Shown: piece by piece, positions 26,149 to 34,973 of the stretch | Position numbering within the stretch: position 1 is the stretch's first letter | How the letters are laid out: each line of letters starts with the position of its first letter | Assembly: GCA_024404025.1 (NCBI GenBank) | Contig: JAKSQP010000009.1 | Coordinates: forward strand, 1 to 64,000 | Length of the DNA stretch: 64,000 bases | Direction of reading: 5' to 3' | Source: Clostridia bacterium | Lineage (GTDB): Bacteria > Bacillota > Clostridia > Oscillospirales > Acutalibacteraceae | Notes under the pieces: model-generated | The model's database searches: none | Told to the model about the DNA's origin: nothing | The model's input: only the letters and a program-made list of their open reading frames with translations | Program-made: the position numbers and the translations under genes

Positions 26149-27096
26149 ATGGAAGCGGTAATAAGCTATATAACCTCAATTTTCGTAACCGTTTCGGTTA
26201 TTTTTTCGCTCATTCCGAATATATTCGGAGCAGTTAAAACCTATTCCCCCGAAGAAAGCGGAGTTATTCTCAACTGCGCCGTTGTTTCGGACACTCACGC
26301 CGACAACAACAGCTTCAGAGACAGAACGAACATCCTGCGAAATACATACGCAGGTATCGGCGAAAACACCGAAAAAATTGATGTTCTTCTGAACATCGGC
26401 GACATAACAAACAGCGGCAGCGTAAGAGAATATCTGAATGAGCGCCGCCTTGAAGCGGTCTATATCAGACCGGAGCATTCCGTTGCCTGCATGGGCAATC
26501 ACGATTCCTGGAACGGAAGCGCAGACCCTCATTATGATGTTGCGGCGAAGCTTTTTCTCAATCACTTAAAGAAAAACGGAATTGAAAGCGACAAGGTTTA
26601 TTATTCAACGGTCATTGACGGCTATCATTTTATATGCCTCGCAACCGAAAGCCTTGATCTTCACGAAAATCTGCCGACCTATTCAGAAGAGCAGCTCAAC
26701 TGGCTCGACAATGAACTGACAAAAGCAGAAAAAAGCGGGCTGCCTGTTTTTGTTCTTTCGCATAAGCCGCTTGCCGGCAGAAACGGCGCAACAACATCGG
26801 TTGCCGCTGCCGGAATTGATGAGATCCTTCAGAGCCATTCTTCCGAAAATGCTCCTATTCTTTTCTTCAGCGGCCATTACCATACCTTCGGCCCGTCAAA
26901 TTACGAAAGCGAAAACAACGTTTATTATCTCAACCTTCCCAGCACGGAATATAATGATGAAACAGTCGGGGAATGCAACGATAACGGCGGCATGGGCCTG
27001 ACAATGGAGGTCTATGAATCGAAAATCATCATCAACTCCAGGAATTTCATCAAAGATAAGAATATTGACGGTTACAGACTTGAAATTGATTTTTAA
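26149..27096 (+). CDS. Membrane-anchored calcineurin-like metallophosphoesterase
   Basis: This 315-residue protein has an N-terminal hydrophobic segment (about 5-28), then a two-metal phosphoesterase domain: VVSDTHADN, LLNIGDITNSG, ACMGNHDSW, VLSHKPL and FSGHYHTFG. All metal ligands are present. The domain is probably outside the membrane. An AGAAGGAC site precedes the ATG. It is followed after 23 bases by an AlsE-like epimerase and then a sugar kinase on the same strand, so a sugar-phosphate or phosphodiester substrate is an inference from context. Confidence 0.9.
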   Translation: MEAVISYITSIFVTVSVIFSLIPNIFGAVKTYSPEESGVILNCAVVSDTHADNNSFRDRTNILRNTYAGIGENTEKIDVLLNIGDITNSGSVREYLNERRLEAVYIRPEHSVACMGNHDSWNGSADPHYDVAAKLFLNHLKKNGIESDKVYYSTVIDGYHFICLATESLDLHENLPTYSEEQLNWLDNELTKAEKSGLPVFVLSHKPLAGRNGATTSVAAAGIDEILQSHSSENAPILFFSGHYHTFGPSNYESENNVYYLNLPSTEYNDETVGECNDNGGMGLTMEVYESKIIINSRNFIKDKNIDGYRLEIDF

Positions 27097-27119
27097 CCGG
27101 CTCTGCCGAAGAAACGGAT

Positions 27120-27791
27120 GTGAACATCTTGAATAAAATTTCCCCGTCTATGATGTGCGCAGATATCCTTAAACTTTCCGAAACTCTGCGCATTTTTGAG
27201 AAAACCGGAATCGAATATCTTCACATTGATATTATGGACGGTTATTTTGTTCCGAATTTCACTCTCGGAACAGACTACTGCAAAGCTCTCAAAAAAGCAA
27301 CAAACATTCCTCTTGACATTCATCTGATGATAAACTCGCCCGAAAGCAAACTTGACTGGTTTGAATTCGGAGAGGGTGATATGGTATCGGTTCATGCGGA
27401 AAGCACGGATAATCTCCGGGAGGCTCTTGCGGCAATCGGAAAAAGAGGTGCAAAGGCTTATGCCGCTCTTAATCCCTCAACTCCCGTTTCTTCCCTTGAC
27501 GGCATTCTTGATGAAATTGACGGAGTGCTTGTTATGGCGGTCAATCCCGGATTTGCGGGGCAGAAAATGATTCCGTCTGCGCTCGGCAAAATCACGGAAA
27601 TGAAACGAATTTTCAAAGAAAAAGGCTTCACGGACAAGGAAATCGAAGTTGACGGAAATGTCAGCTTTGAAAATGCCGTTAAAATGCGTGAAGCAGGCGC
27701 AGATATTTTTGTTGCAGGCACATCAAGCATTTTTTCAAATGATCTTCCGCTCGAAGAAGGCATTGCAAAATTCAGAAAGGTTATAGGATAA
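27120..27791 (+). CDS. AlsE-like sugar-phosphate 3-epimerase
   Basis: This 223-residue member of the ribulose-phosphate epimerase family has catalytic residues present in SPSMMCADIL, LHIDIMDGYFVPN, LDIHLMI and EVDGNVS. Details such as SMMC, EVDG followed by N instead of G, and ADIFVAGTSSIFSND are closer to D-allulose-6-phosphate 3-epimerase (AlsE) than to Rpe, and a standard rpe exists at 20593-21264. The start is read as GTG at 27120, with only a weak site upstream. It lies four bases before the PfkB kinase, so the pair may process a rare ketohexose. Confidence 0.82.
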   Translation: MNILNKISPSMMCADILKLSETLRIFEKTGIEYLHIDIMDGYFVPNFTLGTDYCKALKKATNIPLDIHLMINSPESKLDWFEFGEGDMVSVHAESTDNLREALAAIGKRGAKAYAALNPSTPVSSLDGILDEIDGVLVMAVNPGFAGQKMIPSALGKITEMKRIFKEKGFTDKEIEVDGNVSFENAVKMREAGADIFVAGTSSIFSNDLPLEEGIAKFRKVIG

Positions 27792-27795
27792 AAAT

Positions 27796-28689
27796 ATGAA
27801 GGCTCTTGTTTTCGGCTCGCTCAACATAGACAAGGTTTATTCCCTGAATCATCTTCCCGAAAAAGGCGAAACTCTTTCCTGCGCCGGATATGAAATCCAT
27901 GTCGGCGGAAAAGGTCTTAACCAGTCCGTTTCGCTTTCAAATTCGGGAGCAGATGTTTATATGGCAGGTCAGATAGGCTCCGACGGCATCTTTCTGAAGG
28001 AATATCTCGAAAAGTCCGGCGTAAACACATCTCTTATAAAAATCACCGACGACTTTTCCGGCCATGCGGTTATTGAGGTTGACCCCGACGGACAGAATCA
28101 GATGATTCTCTTTCCCGGAGCAAACCGTGAAATCACTCCCGATTATTGCGATTCCGTGCTTGAAAATTTCTCTGCCGGTGACCTGATTCTGATGCAGTAT
28201 GAAACCTCACAGGTCGAATATATGATTGAAAAGGCTCACGAAAAAGGTCTTGTTGTTGCCCTCAATCCGTCACCTTATGTTGATAAGCTCAAAGAAATTG
28301 ATTATTCAAAAATCGACTATCTGATTCTCAACGAATCCGAAGGTCAGAGCATTTCGGGCGAAACCGACAATGACAAGGTCGTTAAAGTTCTCTGCAGCAA
28401 GCTCGGAAACGGCGCGGTTATCTTCACTCTCGGCGGCAGCGGAGCAATCTTTTCAGACGGAAAAGAAACCGTAAAAGCTCCGGCATTCATGGTCAATGCG
28501 GTTGACACGACCGGCGCAGGCGACACCTTCACGGGATATGTTCTCAATTCACTTATGAACGGGAAATCCCCCTCGCAGGCTCTCCGCTTTGCGAGCGCCG
28601 CTTCCGCAATTGCCGTTACAAAGCCCGGAGCGGCAGAAACGATTCCGACCCTTGAACAGGTCAACAAATTTCTGGCAGATAATAAATAA
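27796..28689 (+). CDS. PfkB-family carbohydrate kinase (ribokinase-like)
   Basis: This 297-residue kinase has the N-terminal family signature HVGGKGLNQSVSLSNSGADV and the anion-hole and catalytic motif DTTGAGDTFTGYVLN (catalytic Asp in GAGD). The pattern is nearest to ribokinase, but substrates vary widely in this family. It starts four bases after the AlsE-like epimerase and ends the phosphoesterase-epimerase-kinase run, before a two-way terminator. A role in phosphorylating the sugar whose phosphate the epimerase uses is inferred. Confidence 0.92.
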   Translation: MKALVFGSLNIDKVYSLNHLPEKGETLSCAGYEIHVGGKGLNQSVSLSNSGADVYMAGQIGSDGIFLKEYLEKSGVNTSLIKITDDFSGHAVIEVDPDGQNQMILFPGANREITPDYCDSVLENFSAGDLILMQYETSQVEYMIEKAHEKGLVVALNPSPYVDKLKEIDYSKIDYLILNESEGQSISGETDNDKVVKVLCSKLGNGAVIFTLGGSGAIFSDGKETVKAPAFMVNAVDTTGAGDTFTGYVLNSLMNGKSPSQALRFASAASAIAVTKPGAAETIPTLEQVNKFLADNK

Positions 28690-28693
28690 TGTA

Positions 28694-28752
28694 TAAAAAA
28701 AGAATTTCAGGTTCATCCATTCCGATGAAACTCTGAAATTCTTCTTTTTTTA
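28694..28752. terminator. Bidirectional terminator between convergent genes
   Basis: AGAATTTCAG pairs with CTGAAATTCT around an inner TTCATC/GATGAA stem, with A runs on the left and T runs on the right. Confidence 0.85.
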
Positions 28753-30375
28753 ATAAGATCTGACTTCAAATTTTGAAACATAGCCCGTGAACGAATTGCC
28801 GAAAATTTCGATCGCCGCATCTGAAAGATGCTCGTTGCAGCCTTTGAAATAGCCGTCATTTGAAACGGATTTTCCGAAAACAGCCACAATTCCGTCGCTG
28901 ACCGAAACGCAGGATGCGGAATCCTCTCTTGAGCCTCCCTGGGTCAGAATATCAACCGTTTTGCCTCCCGGAGTAAAGAAAGCCGCAAATCCGTCTGTTG
29001 CTCCGAAATTGCCGCAGCCCGAAAAATCACGGTCCGAGGAACGGGTCGCACCGACTGCAACATAACCGCCTTTGGCCTTTGCAATATCATAAATAAAATC
29101 GTCTTCAAGACCTGCGATTGTTTTATTCCACCTCTGCGTGCCGTCTGAATTGATTCTGAAAACAAGCGCATCCGTTTTTCCGCAGTTGTGAATATCGGCA
29201 AATGTTCCGTCCGGCATAACGGTTCCGATTTTTTCGTAATTTCCGCCGACAAGGCATCCGCCCTCGCCGTCTGCGGCAATTGCGGCAAATTCATCTCTGC
29301 CGCTCGATGCAATAACATAATTCCATTGATATGTGCCTTCGTAATTATATTTCAGAACTACCGTGTCAAGATATCCGCCGAAAAGTCCGTCAAACGCCGA
29401 AAACTCGCCGTCAACCGAGCCGGTCAGACAGGATACGAAAATATTTTTATCCGCATCCGCTGCGATGCCCTCAATTGAGCCTCCCTTTTTGCCGTTAAGA
29501 TAGCGGTTCCAGAGAATATCTCCGTCTGCATCGAAATTCATTATGATCGCACTCGATGTGCCGTATTCCGGAAGACCGGTGAAGCTTCCGTCACGGGAAT
29601 CGGTTGAGCCGCCGACTGCAAATCCGCTGCCGACTGCGCACACGCAGTTGAACAGATCCGTTCCGCTTCCTCCGAACGATTTCTTCCAGATAACACCACC
29701 GTCGGGCGAAAGCTTTATGATTATGCCCTCAAATGTACCCTTGAACGAATCATCCGAAGCATAGGCGGCAGCGTTTGAATAGCCTACCGCTATAATATTT
29801 TTATCTTTGAGGATTGCAACATCCTCGATTTTTATTGCCCCGTCACTCTCGCAGAATATTTTATTCCATTTCTTATTAAGATTATAATCATACTTAACTA
29901 TAAATGAGCCGTTGATAGCGGACGAGGTTGAAGTGTTGCCTTCCATATCACCGTCATTTGAAGTGGTCTGACCGCAAGCATAAACATTCATTGCATCGGC
30001 ATCCGTTCCGTTGAAAACATCAACACCCTTGCCGCCTAACATCTGCATTCCTCTCTCATTGATCATTCTAACAAGAGTGCCGCCCTCGGTTGTTGTTTTG
30101 TCATGATATGTGACAGGCGTTTTGGTTGTCGGCTCCGTTGAGGGAGCGGTTGATGGAAGAGTGGAAGGAGAGGTTGACGGGAGCGTTGCCGAAGTTTCCG
30201 TTATATTTTCAGCCGTTGTTTCGATTGCCGTTGTTGCAGCGGCAGTTGTTGAGGGATCCTGCGGTTCGGGCTTGGCAAACATACCCGGCAGTCCTCTGAA
30301 AAAATTAAAAATAACAAGGATCACCGCAACAATAAAAAGCAGCAGCCTTGACATAAAATCATACACATCTGTCAC
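28750..30375 (-). CDS. Membrane-anchored surface protein with propeller-like repeats
   Basis: This 541-residue protein has an N-terminal membrane segment (residues 8-28), a Thr/Ser/Pro/Ala-rich linker (about 38-92, with repeated TLPST/TAPST) and then about 430 residues of repeats. Each repeat has a core like IIIKLSPDGGVIWKKSFGG followed by a DEF/DLF turn and VAVGATRSSD-type strands, giving five or six blades of a beta-propeller. No catalytic motif is visible. An AAAGGGGTG site precedes the ATG. It is transcribed alone. The extended linker suggests display through the cell wall. Confidence 0.82.
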   Translation of the reverse strand: MTDVYDFMSRLLLFIVAVILVIFNFFRGLPGMFAKPEPQDPSTTAAATTAIETTAENITETSATLPSTSPSTLPSTAPSTEPTTKTPVTYHDKTTTEGGTLVRMINERGMQMLGGKGVDVFNGTDADAMNVYACGQTTSNDGDMEGNTSTSSAINGSFIVKYDYNLNKKWNKIFCESDGAIKIEDVAILKDKNIIAVGYSNAAAYASDDSFKGTFEGIIIKLSPDGGVIWKKSFGGSGTDLFNCVCAVGSGFAVGGSTDSRDGSFTGLPEYGTSSAIIMNFDADGDILWNRYLNGKKGGSIEGIAADADKNIFVSCLTGSVDGEFSAFDGLFGGYLDTVVLKYNYEGTYQWNYVIASSGRDEFAAIAADGEGGCLVGGNYEKIGTVMPDGTFADIHNCGKTDALVFRINSDGTQRWNKTIAGLEDDFIYDIAKAKGGYVAVGATRSSDRDFSGCGNFGATDGFAAFFTPGGKTVDILTQGGSREDSASCVSVSDGIVAVFGKSVSNDGYFKGCNEHLSDAAIEIFGNSFTGYVSKFEVRSY

Positions 30376-30478
30376 CCCTTTGGTAAAATCATATCACAAG
30401 CTGAGGTCAAAATCAAGTACATCAATCATACACATCCGTTGTAATTATTAAGAATTATGTAAAATTTAGGAAATACTG

Positions 30479-30507
30479 TTGTTAAAACACAAAAAATATG
30501 TTATGAT
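30479..30507 (+). promoter_or_regulatory. Promoter of the VTT-domain gene
   Basis: TTGTTA (30479-30484) and TATGAT (30502-30507) are 17 bases apart. Their position shows that the coding start must lie downstream, at 30560, and not at the TTG at 30479. Confidence 0.78.
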
Positions 30508-30559
30508 GCCTTTAATTCAGAAAATTTTCACAAATCCGAAAGGGAGAAACAAATCACAG

Positions 30560-31174
30560 ATGGAACAGAAAAAGAATTATGACAAGCTTATTAAAGCCCT
30601 CCAGATTGCGTCTATCGTATTTATGGTGATAATGCTCGTTGTCGGGCTTGTTCTGATGAAAAAATATAATATTTCAGTTAAGAATGCCGCCACCATCAAA
30701 ACATGGCTCAACGGAAGCGTTTATCTTGTTGCGGCTATCCTGATCGGTTTTTCGTTTGTCAAATCGTTTGCTCTTGTTATAACGCCTTCAATCGTTTATC
30801 TGATCTCGGGAATGATTTTTGAAAAAATTCTGGTTGCTCTTCTCGTTAATTTCATCGCAACCGTCCTGAGCATGATCATTCCTTATTATCTCGGAAGATT
30901 CACGGGCAAGGGAATGTATGATTCTCTTAAAAACAGATTCCCGAAGGTTCAGAAATTTGATAATTTCACCAGCAAAAATGCTTTTCTCAACACATTGATA
31001 GTCAAAATGACCGGCGTTATCCCCGGCGACCTTTCAAGTCTTCTTCTCGGCGCAATCGGAATTGATTTTAAAACATTCTTCATTGCGGGCAATATCGGAA
31101 TCATTCCCATAAATGTTCTTTGGGTCTGCATAGGTCATTTTGCTCCCGAATTGATTACAAAAGCCATTTCATAA
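30560..31174 (+). CDS. VTT (DedA/TVP38)-family membrane protein
   Basis: This 204-residue, roughly five-pass membrane protein has the VTT core: a re-entrant region around GMIFEKILVALLVNFIATV, LSMIIPYYLGRFTGKG and the characteristic GVIPGDLSSLLLGAIGIDF. VTT proteins are membrane proteins with scramblase-like folds; bacterial ones act on lipid carriers or membrane homeostasis. The start at 30560 is chosen because a good promoter covers 30479-30507 and GGGAG lies upstream. A second VTT domain occurs fused to an enzyme at 51109-52674. Confidence 0.85.
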   Translation: MEQKKNYDKLIKALQIASIVFMVIMLVVGLVLMKKYNISVKNAATIKTWLNGSVYLVAAILIGFSFVKSFALVITPSIVYLISGMIFEKILVALLVNFIATVLSMIIPYYLGRFTGKGMYDSLKNRFPKVQKFDNFTSKNAFLNTLIVKMTGVIPGDLSSLLLGAIGIDFKTFFIAGNIGIIPINVLWVCIGHFAPELITKAIS

Positions 31175-31186
31175 CATAACAATTAT

Positions 31187-31223
31187 GCCGCCGTCCGGAG
31201 TTCCGGACGGCGGCAATTTTTTT
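31187..31223. terminator. Bidirectional terminator
   Basis: A perfect 13-bp stem, GCCGCCGTCCGGA with its complement, has a two-base centre and is followed by AATTTTTTT on the plus strand, between convergent genes. Confidence 0.88.
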
Positions 31224-32401
31224 CAGAATGTGCTGCTCATATCAGCTTGAGTCTGCTCTCTGACTGTTTTTTCATATTTTGAATTCTTGATTTTTTCATT
31301 GAGCAGCTGATAATAAAGTTCATCATCAAACGGAATCTCAACGGTTTTATCAAGCCAGGATGAAAGGAAGGCGGCATTTGAGATCGTAAGGCCGTTGATG
31401 CCCTCGCTGCCCTCTGCAAAAAGAGGCTCGCCTCTTAAAATATGAGCCGCAAAAGCGTTGATAACGCCCTCATGCTGTCCGCCGATTCCTTCAATAAATT
31501 CTTCGGTCCATGTGCCGACGGGCTTATCAAAACCGCCCTCTGCGCCTTTGATGAATTCATCCGTGAATTTATCCAGCTCACAGACACGGATCTTCCATTT
31601 CTTTTCCATGGCATCCCATTCTGTGAGGATTCTTGCTTTTTCAAGAGTGATTTCAAGGCGGTTTGAGCCGGGCCAGTCGCCGGTTGTTGTGATGAATGTG
31701 CCGGTTGCTCCGTTGGGATATTCGGCATAAATAGTTACATCGTCTTCAACTTCGATATTGTGCCATTTGCCCTCATGGCAGAACGCTCTGATCTTGCACG
31801 GCATTCCGCATATCCATTGCCAGAGATCAAGCTGGTGAGGACATTGATTGAGCATAACTCCGCCGCCTTCGCCGCTCCAGGTTGCTCTCCATGAGCCTGA
31901 ATCATAATATGCCTGAGTGCGGAACCAATCTGTGATAACCCAGCAAACTCTCCTGATTTCGCCGTATTTTCCGCTTGAAACAAGCTCCTTGACTCTTCTG
32001 AAAACGGGATTTGTTCTCTGATTGAACATCATCGCATAAGTCTTATCGGATTTCTTTGAAGCTTCAATGGCTTCTTTAACCTGCTTTGTGTAAACGCCTG
32101 CGGGTTTTTCGCTCATAACATGGATTCCCGCCTTGAGAGCATCAATAACCATCGGAGGATGGAAATAATGAGGAGTTGCAACAACAACAGCATCGCAAAG
32201 TCCCGAAGCGAGAAGCTCATCGGACGAATTAAAGCAGGCAACGCCGGGGATTTTTTCTCTTGCGTTTTCAAATCTGCGTTCATCAATATCCGCAACGCAG
32301 GTTATCTCAATTTCGGGAAGTCTTCCCTCGGCATAGCTTTTAAGATAATTTCCGCCCTGGTTGCCGATTCCGATAATACCGAGTCTGATTTTATCTGCCA
32401 T
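31223..32401 (-). CDS. Gfo/Idh/MocA-family sugar oxidoreductase
   Basis: This 392-residue NAD(P)-dependent dehydrogenase-type protein has the nucleotide-binding motif GIIGIGNQGGNYLKSY at the N-terminus, the family EKPAG (active-site Lys) and a GGVMLNQCPHQLDLWQWICG segment carrying the usual catalytic His region. Family members oxidise or isomerise sugars and inositols. It follows the TIM-barrel isomerase gene by two bases and the GH35 gene further upstream, so it probably works on a sugar freed from a galactoside. Confidence 0.93.
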   Translation of the reverse strand: MADKIRLGIIGIGNQGGNYLKSYAEGRLPEIEITCVADIDERRFENAREKIPGVACFNSSDELLASGLCDAVVVATPHYFHPPMVIDALKAGIHVMSEKPAGVYTKQVKEAIEASKKSDKTYAMMFNQRTNPVFRRVKELVSSGKYGEIRRVCWVITDWFRTQAYYDSGSWRATWSGEGGGVMLNQCPHQLDLWQWICGMPCKIRAFCHEGKWHNIEVEDDVTIYAEYPNGATGTFITTTGDWPGSNRLEITLEKARILTEWDAMEKKWKIRVCELDKFTDEFIKGAEGGFDKPVGTWTEEFIEGIGGQHEGVINAFAAHILRGEPLFAEGSEGINGLTISNAAFLSSWLDKTVEIPFDDELYYQLLNEKIKNSKYEKTVREQTQADMSSTF

Positions 32402-32403
32402 AA

Positions 32404-33192
32404 TTATTCTCCTTTTTTTCGAAGGCTCTGCATAAATGCCCAGGATTCTTCAACTGCTTTGAAGGGGTCTCCGTCAACCCAGTCGCAATCCTGCTCATAC
32501 ATAATATAGGGAATGCCGAGCTCAACTGCGGCATCATAGCAGGCTTTGAGGTCAACTATTCCCTTGCCGAGAGAAACAAACTTTCTGTAGCCCTCATCAT
32601 CAATGATATAATCCTTGAAATGAAGGACCTTGACTCTGCCTTTCATTCTGCGGAGGACTTCAACTGGATCTGCGCCGCCGTAATGAATCCACGCAACATC
32701 GGGAATAAAATTGAAAAGCTCCGGATCCGATTCATTAATGAGAAGATCCATCATAGTGGTTGCCATATCATCAAGCTTGAAAAACTCGAAAGCATGGTTA
32801 TGATAGTTGAAGGTTTTTCCGGTTTTCTTAAGCTCTCTGCCGATTTCTTCCGCTTCGGCAATGAATTTTCTTATGTTTCTGCTGTTGCCTCTTGATTCGG
32901 AGGGAGCGCTTCCGATTCCGAGAGCATCGCAGCCGATGGTTTCGTGATCTCTGACAAGAGAAGCGAGATCATTCTGCATCATTTCAAAGCCCTTGTGAGT
33001 TATGCAGACCTTCATATTGTTGTTATCGAGAGCTTTTCTCTGCTCCTCTGCGGGAAAATCACCGATACCCGAAATCTGAACATCGGTAACGCCAAGTGCC
33101 GAAAGGCGTTTGAGAGTTGCATCGAAATCCTCTGCGGTTTTGATGTGGTCACGGAGCGTGTAGAGCTGAATGCCCATAACAGGTTTGTTCAT
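32404..33192 (-). CDS. TIM-barrel sugar isomerase/epimerase
   Basis: This 262-residue protein is of the xylose-isomerase-like TIM barrel family. Typical parts are GIQLYTLRDHIKT at the start, YHNHAFEFFKLDD, LFNFIPDVAWIHYGGADP and VLHFKDYIID, which hold the metal-binding His, Glu and Asp residues. The start at 33192 (MNKPVMGIQ) is favoured because AAGAAGGAAA lies just upstream; an earlier ATG at 33210 has none. It is linked to the Gfo/Idh gene by a two-base gap. Such pairs often form keto-sugar or inositol routes. Confidence 0.9.
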   Translation of the reverse strand: MNKPVMGIQLYTLRDHIKTAEDFDATLKRLSALGVTDVQISGIGDFPAEEQRKALDNNNMKVCITHKGFEMMQNDLASLVRDHETIGCDALGIGSAPSESRGNSRNIRKFIAEAEEIGRELKKTGKTFNYHNHAFEFFKLDDMATTMMDLLINESDPELFNFIPDVAWIHYGGADPVEVLRRMKGRVKVLHFKDYIIDDEGYRKFVSLGKGIVDLKACYDAAVELGIPYIMYEQDCDWVDGDPFKAVEESWAFMQSLRKKGE

Positions 33193-33215
33193 ATTATTTC
33201 CTTCTTTCAAAAAAT

Positions 33216-34964
33216 TTATCCTATATCCTGCTCGTCATCAAGAAGAACAGAATCATTTTTAAAACCTTCAAGCTCAAGAACAACAATTTCGTTCCTACCT
33301 TTATTTATAAACGGCGCCGGAAGATATGCCGAACGCTGCGGGCCGACATTCCAATGCCTTGAAAGGATTCTGCCGTTAACAATGATTATACCTTTTGTAA
33401 AGGTCGGAAGCTTTACAAAAGTATCACAGCATTCATCGGCTTCAAATTCAGCTTTCAGAAGAACGGGCTCGCCGTCAAAGGCTTCAACGCCGTCTTTGAA
33501 CTCAACCTTTGAAAGGTCTTCAAAGGTGAGCGGATAAGCCTGCCAGTGATAAACAAAATTATTGCCGAAGCCGATACCCTCGGTTATTCCCTTGCAGTCA
33601 CGCAGGTGAGCGCCGTAATTTACTCTGCCCATATTTTCAACAAGCACGGAAAGCTCATTGCCCTGCTTATCAATTTCAACAGACACCTTATTTCCGGTAT
33701 CGTTTCTGTATTGAATTCCTTTAAGCTTGCGGTCAAGATAGATATATCCTCTGTCGTGAACATCCTGAAGCCTGACCTCCTGCTCCGCTCTCGGACCTCT
33801 TACCTTTGTTGTGTAAAGAACGAAGCCGTAACCCTGACCGATTTTTTCCATCGGAACGGGAGTAACCATTTCAACCGGAGAAGAAAGCTTATCAAGATTA
33901 TCAAAAAGCTTTGCGGATTTTGTGAATCTGATTTCGCCGTATTTCTTTTTCGGAATTTCCGGAAGAAGCTCAACTTCGGGAACCGGGGCATATTTTGAAA
34001 TCACATCTCTGAACAGATAATATTTTTCCTTAAGCTCCCCGCTTTCGCCGACGGGAGCATCGTCATCATAGCTGGAAACAGTCGGCTCGTATGAATCATA
34101 GCAGTTAGCGCCGTTCATATAGCCGAAATTAGTGCCTCCGTGGAACATATATGCGGAAACGCTTGCGCCGAGAGAAAGAATTTCATCAAGATGCTCTGCG
34201 GCCTCCTTCGGCGGTCTGCTGTGATGCGCCTCGGTCCAATGGTCAAACCAGCCGTTCCAGAATTCCGTGCACATAAGCGGACCTTCGGGCTGATATCTGC
34301 GGAGCATTTCAAAATGTTCCTTTGCTCTTGAACCGAAATTAACGGTTTTGTGGATCTCGGGCACTGCACCGCCCGTCAGCATCTGATATTCTGCACCGTC
34401 GGAGGTAAAGAAGGGCACTTCAATTCCCCTCTTTCTCATTCCGTCTGCAAGATACCTTATATATTCGCTGTCATCACCGTAGCTGCCGTATTCATTTTCA
34501 ACCTGAACGAGAATAACATTTCCGCCCTTTGTTATCTGATGCCTTGCAAGTCTGGGAATAAAATCATCAAAAAAACGGTCAACGGCGGCAATATACGGCT
34601 TATTCATACAGCGAAGCTGAACGGAATCGTCCTTAAGAAGCCACCAGGGAAGGCCTCCGAAATCCCATTCGGAGCATATATACGGACCGGGTCTGACTAT
34701 TGCGAGAAGACCGATTTCGTTTGCAATATCGAGAAATTTCTCAAAATCAAGCATATATGAATAATCGAATTTTCCCTCTTCTTTTTCGTGCATATTCCAT
34801 GCAGCATAGGTTTCAACCGTGTTGAATCCGCAAGCCTTGAGCTTAAGAAGCCTGTCTTTCCAATATTCCGCAGGCACTCTGAAATAATGAATTGCGCCGG
34901 AAATCACTCTGAAAGGTTCGCCATTAAGATAGAAACCGTCTTTTTTTATTTCAAACTTTCCCAT
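33216..34964 (-). CDS. GH35 beta-galactosidase
   Basis: This 582-residue glycoside hydrolase of family 35 is retaining. The sequences FNTVETYAAWNMHEKEEG, RPGPYICSEWDFGGLPWWLL and VQVENEYGSYG (acid/base Glu) and the nucleophile region CTEFWNGWFDHW are all conserved. C-terminal beta-sandwich domains fill residues 380-582. It has no signal peptide, so it probably cleaves imported beta-galactosides. It heads the minus-strand group GH35, isomerase, Gfo/Idh. No transporter gene accompanies it. Confidence 0.95.
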   Translation of the reverse strand: MGKFEIKKDGFYLNGEPFRVISGAIHYFRVPAEYWKDRLLKLKACGFNTVETYAAWNMHEKEEGKFDYSYMLDFEKFLDIANEIGLLAIVRPGPYICSEWDFGGLPWWLLKDDSVQLRCMNKPYIAAVDRFFDDFIPRLARHQITKGGNVILVQVENEYGSYGDDSEYIRYLADGMRKRGIEVPFFTSDGAEYQMLTGGAVPEIHKTVNFGSRAKEHFEMLRRYQPEGPLMCTEFWNGWFDHWTEAHHSRPPKEAAEHLDEILSLGASVSAYMFHGGTNFGYMNGANCYDSYEPTVSSYDDDAPVGESGELKEKYYLFRDVISKYAPVPEVELLPEIPKKKYGEIRFTKSAKLFDNLDKLSSPVEMVTPVPMEKIGQGYGFVLYTTKVRGPRAEQEVRLQDVHDRGYIYLDRKLKGIQYRNDTGNKVSVEIDKQGNELSVLVENMGRVNYGAHLRDCKGITEGIGFGNNFVYHWQAYPLTFEDLSKVEFKDGVEAFDGEPVLLKAEFEADECCDTFVKLPTFTKGIIIVNGRILSRHWNVGPQRSAYLPAPFINKGRNEIVVLELEGFKNDSVLLDDEQDIG

Positions 34965-34973
34965 TTTTTCACC

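Noticed and set aside
30479..30559. N-terminal extension of the VTT protein from TTG at 30479
   Set aside because: The same bases form a good promoter, and no ribosome site precedes that TTG.
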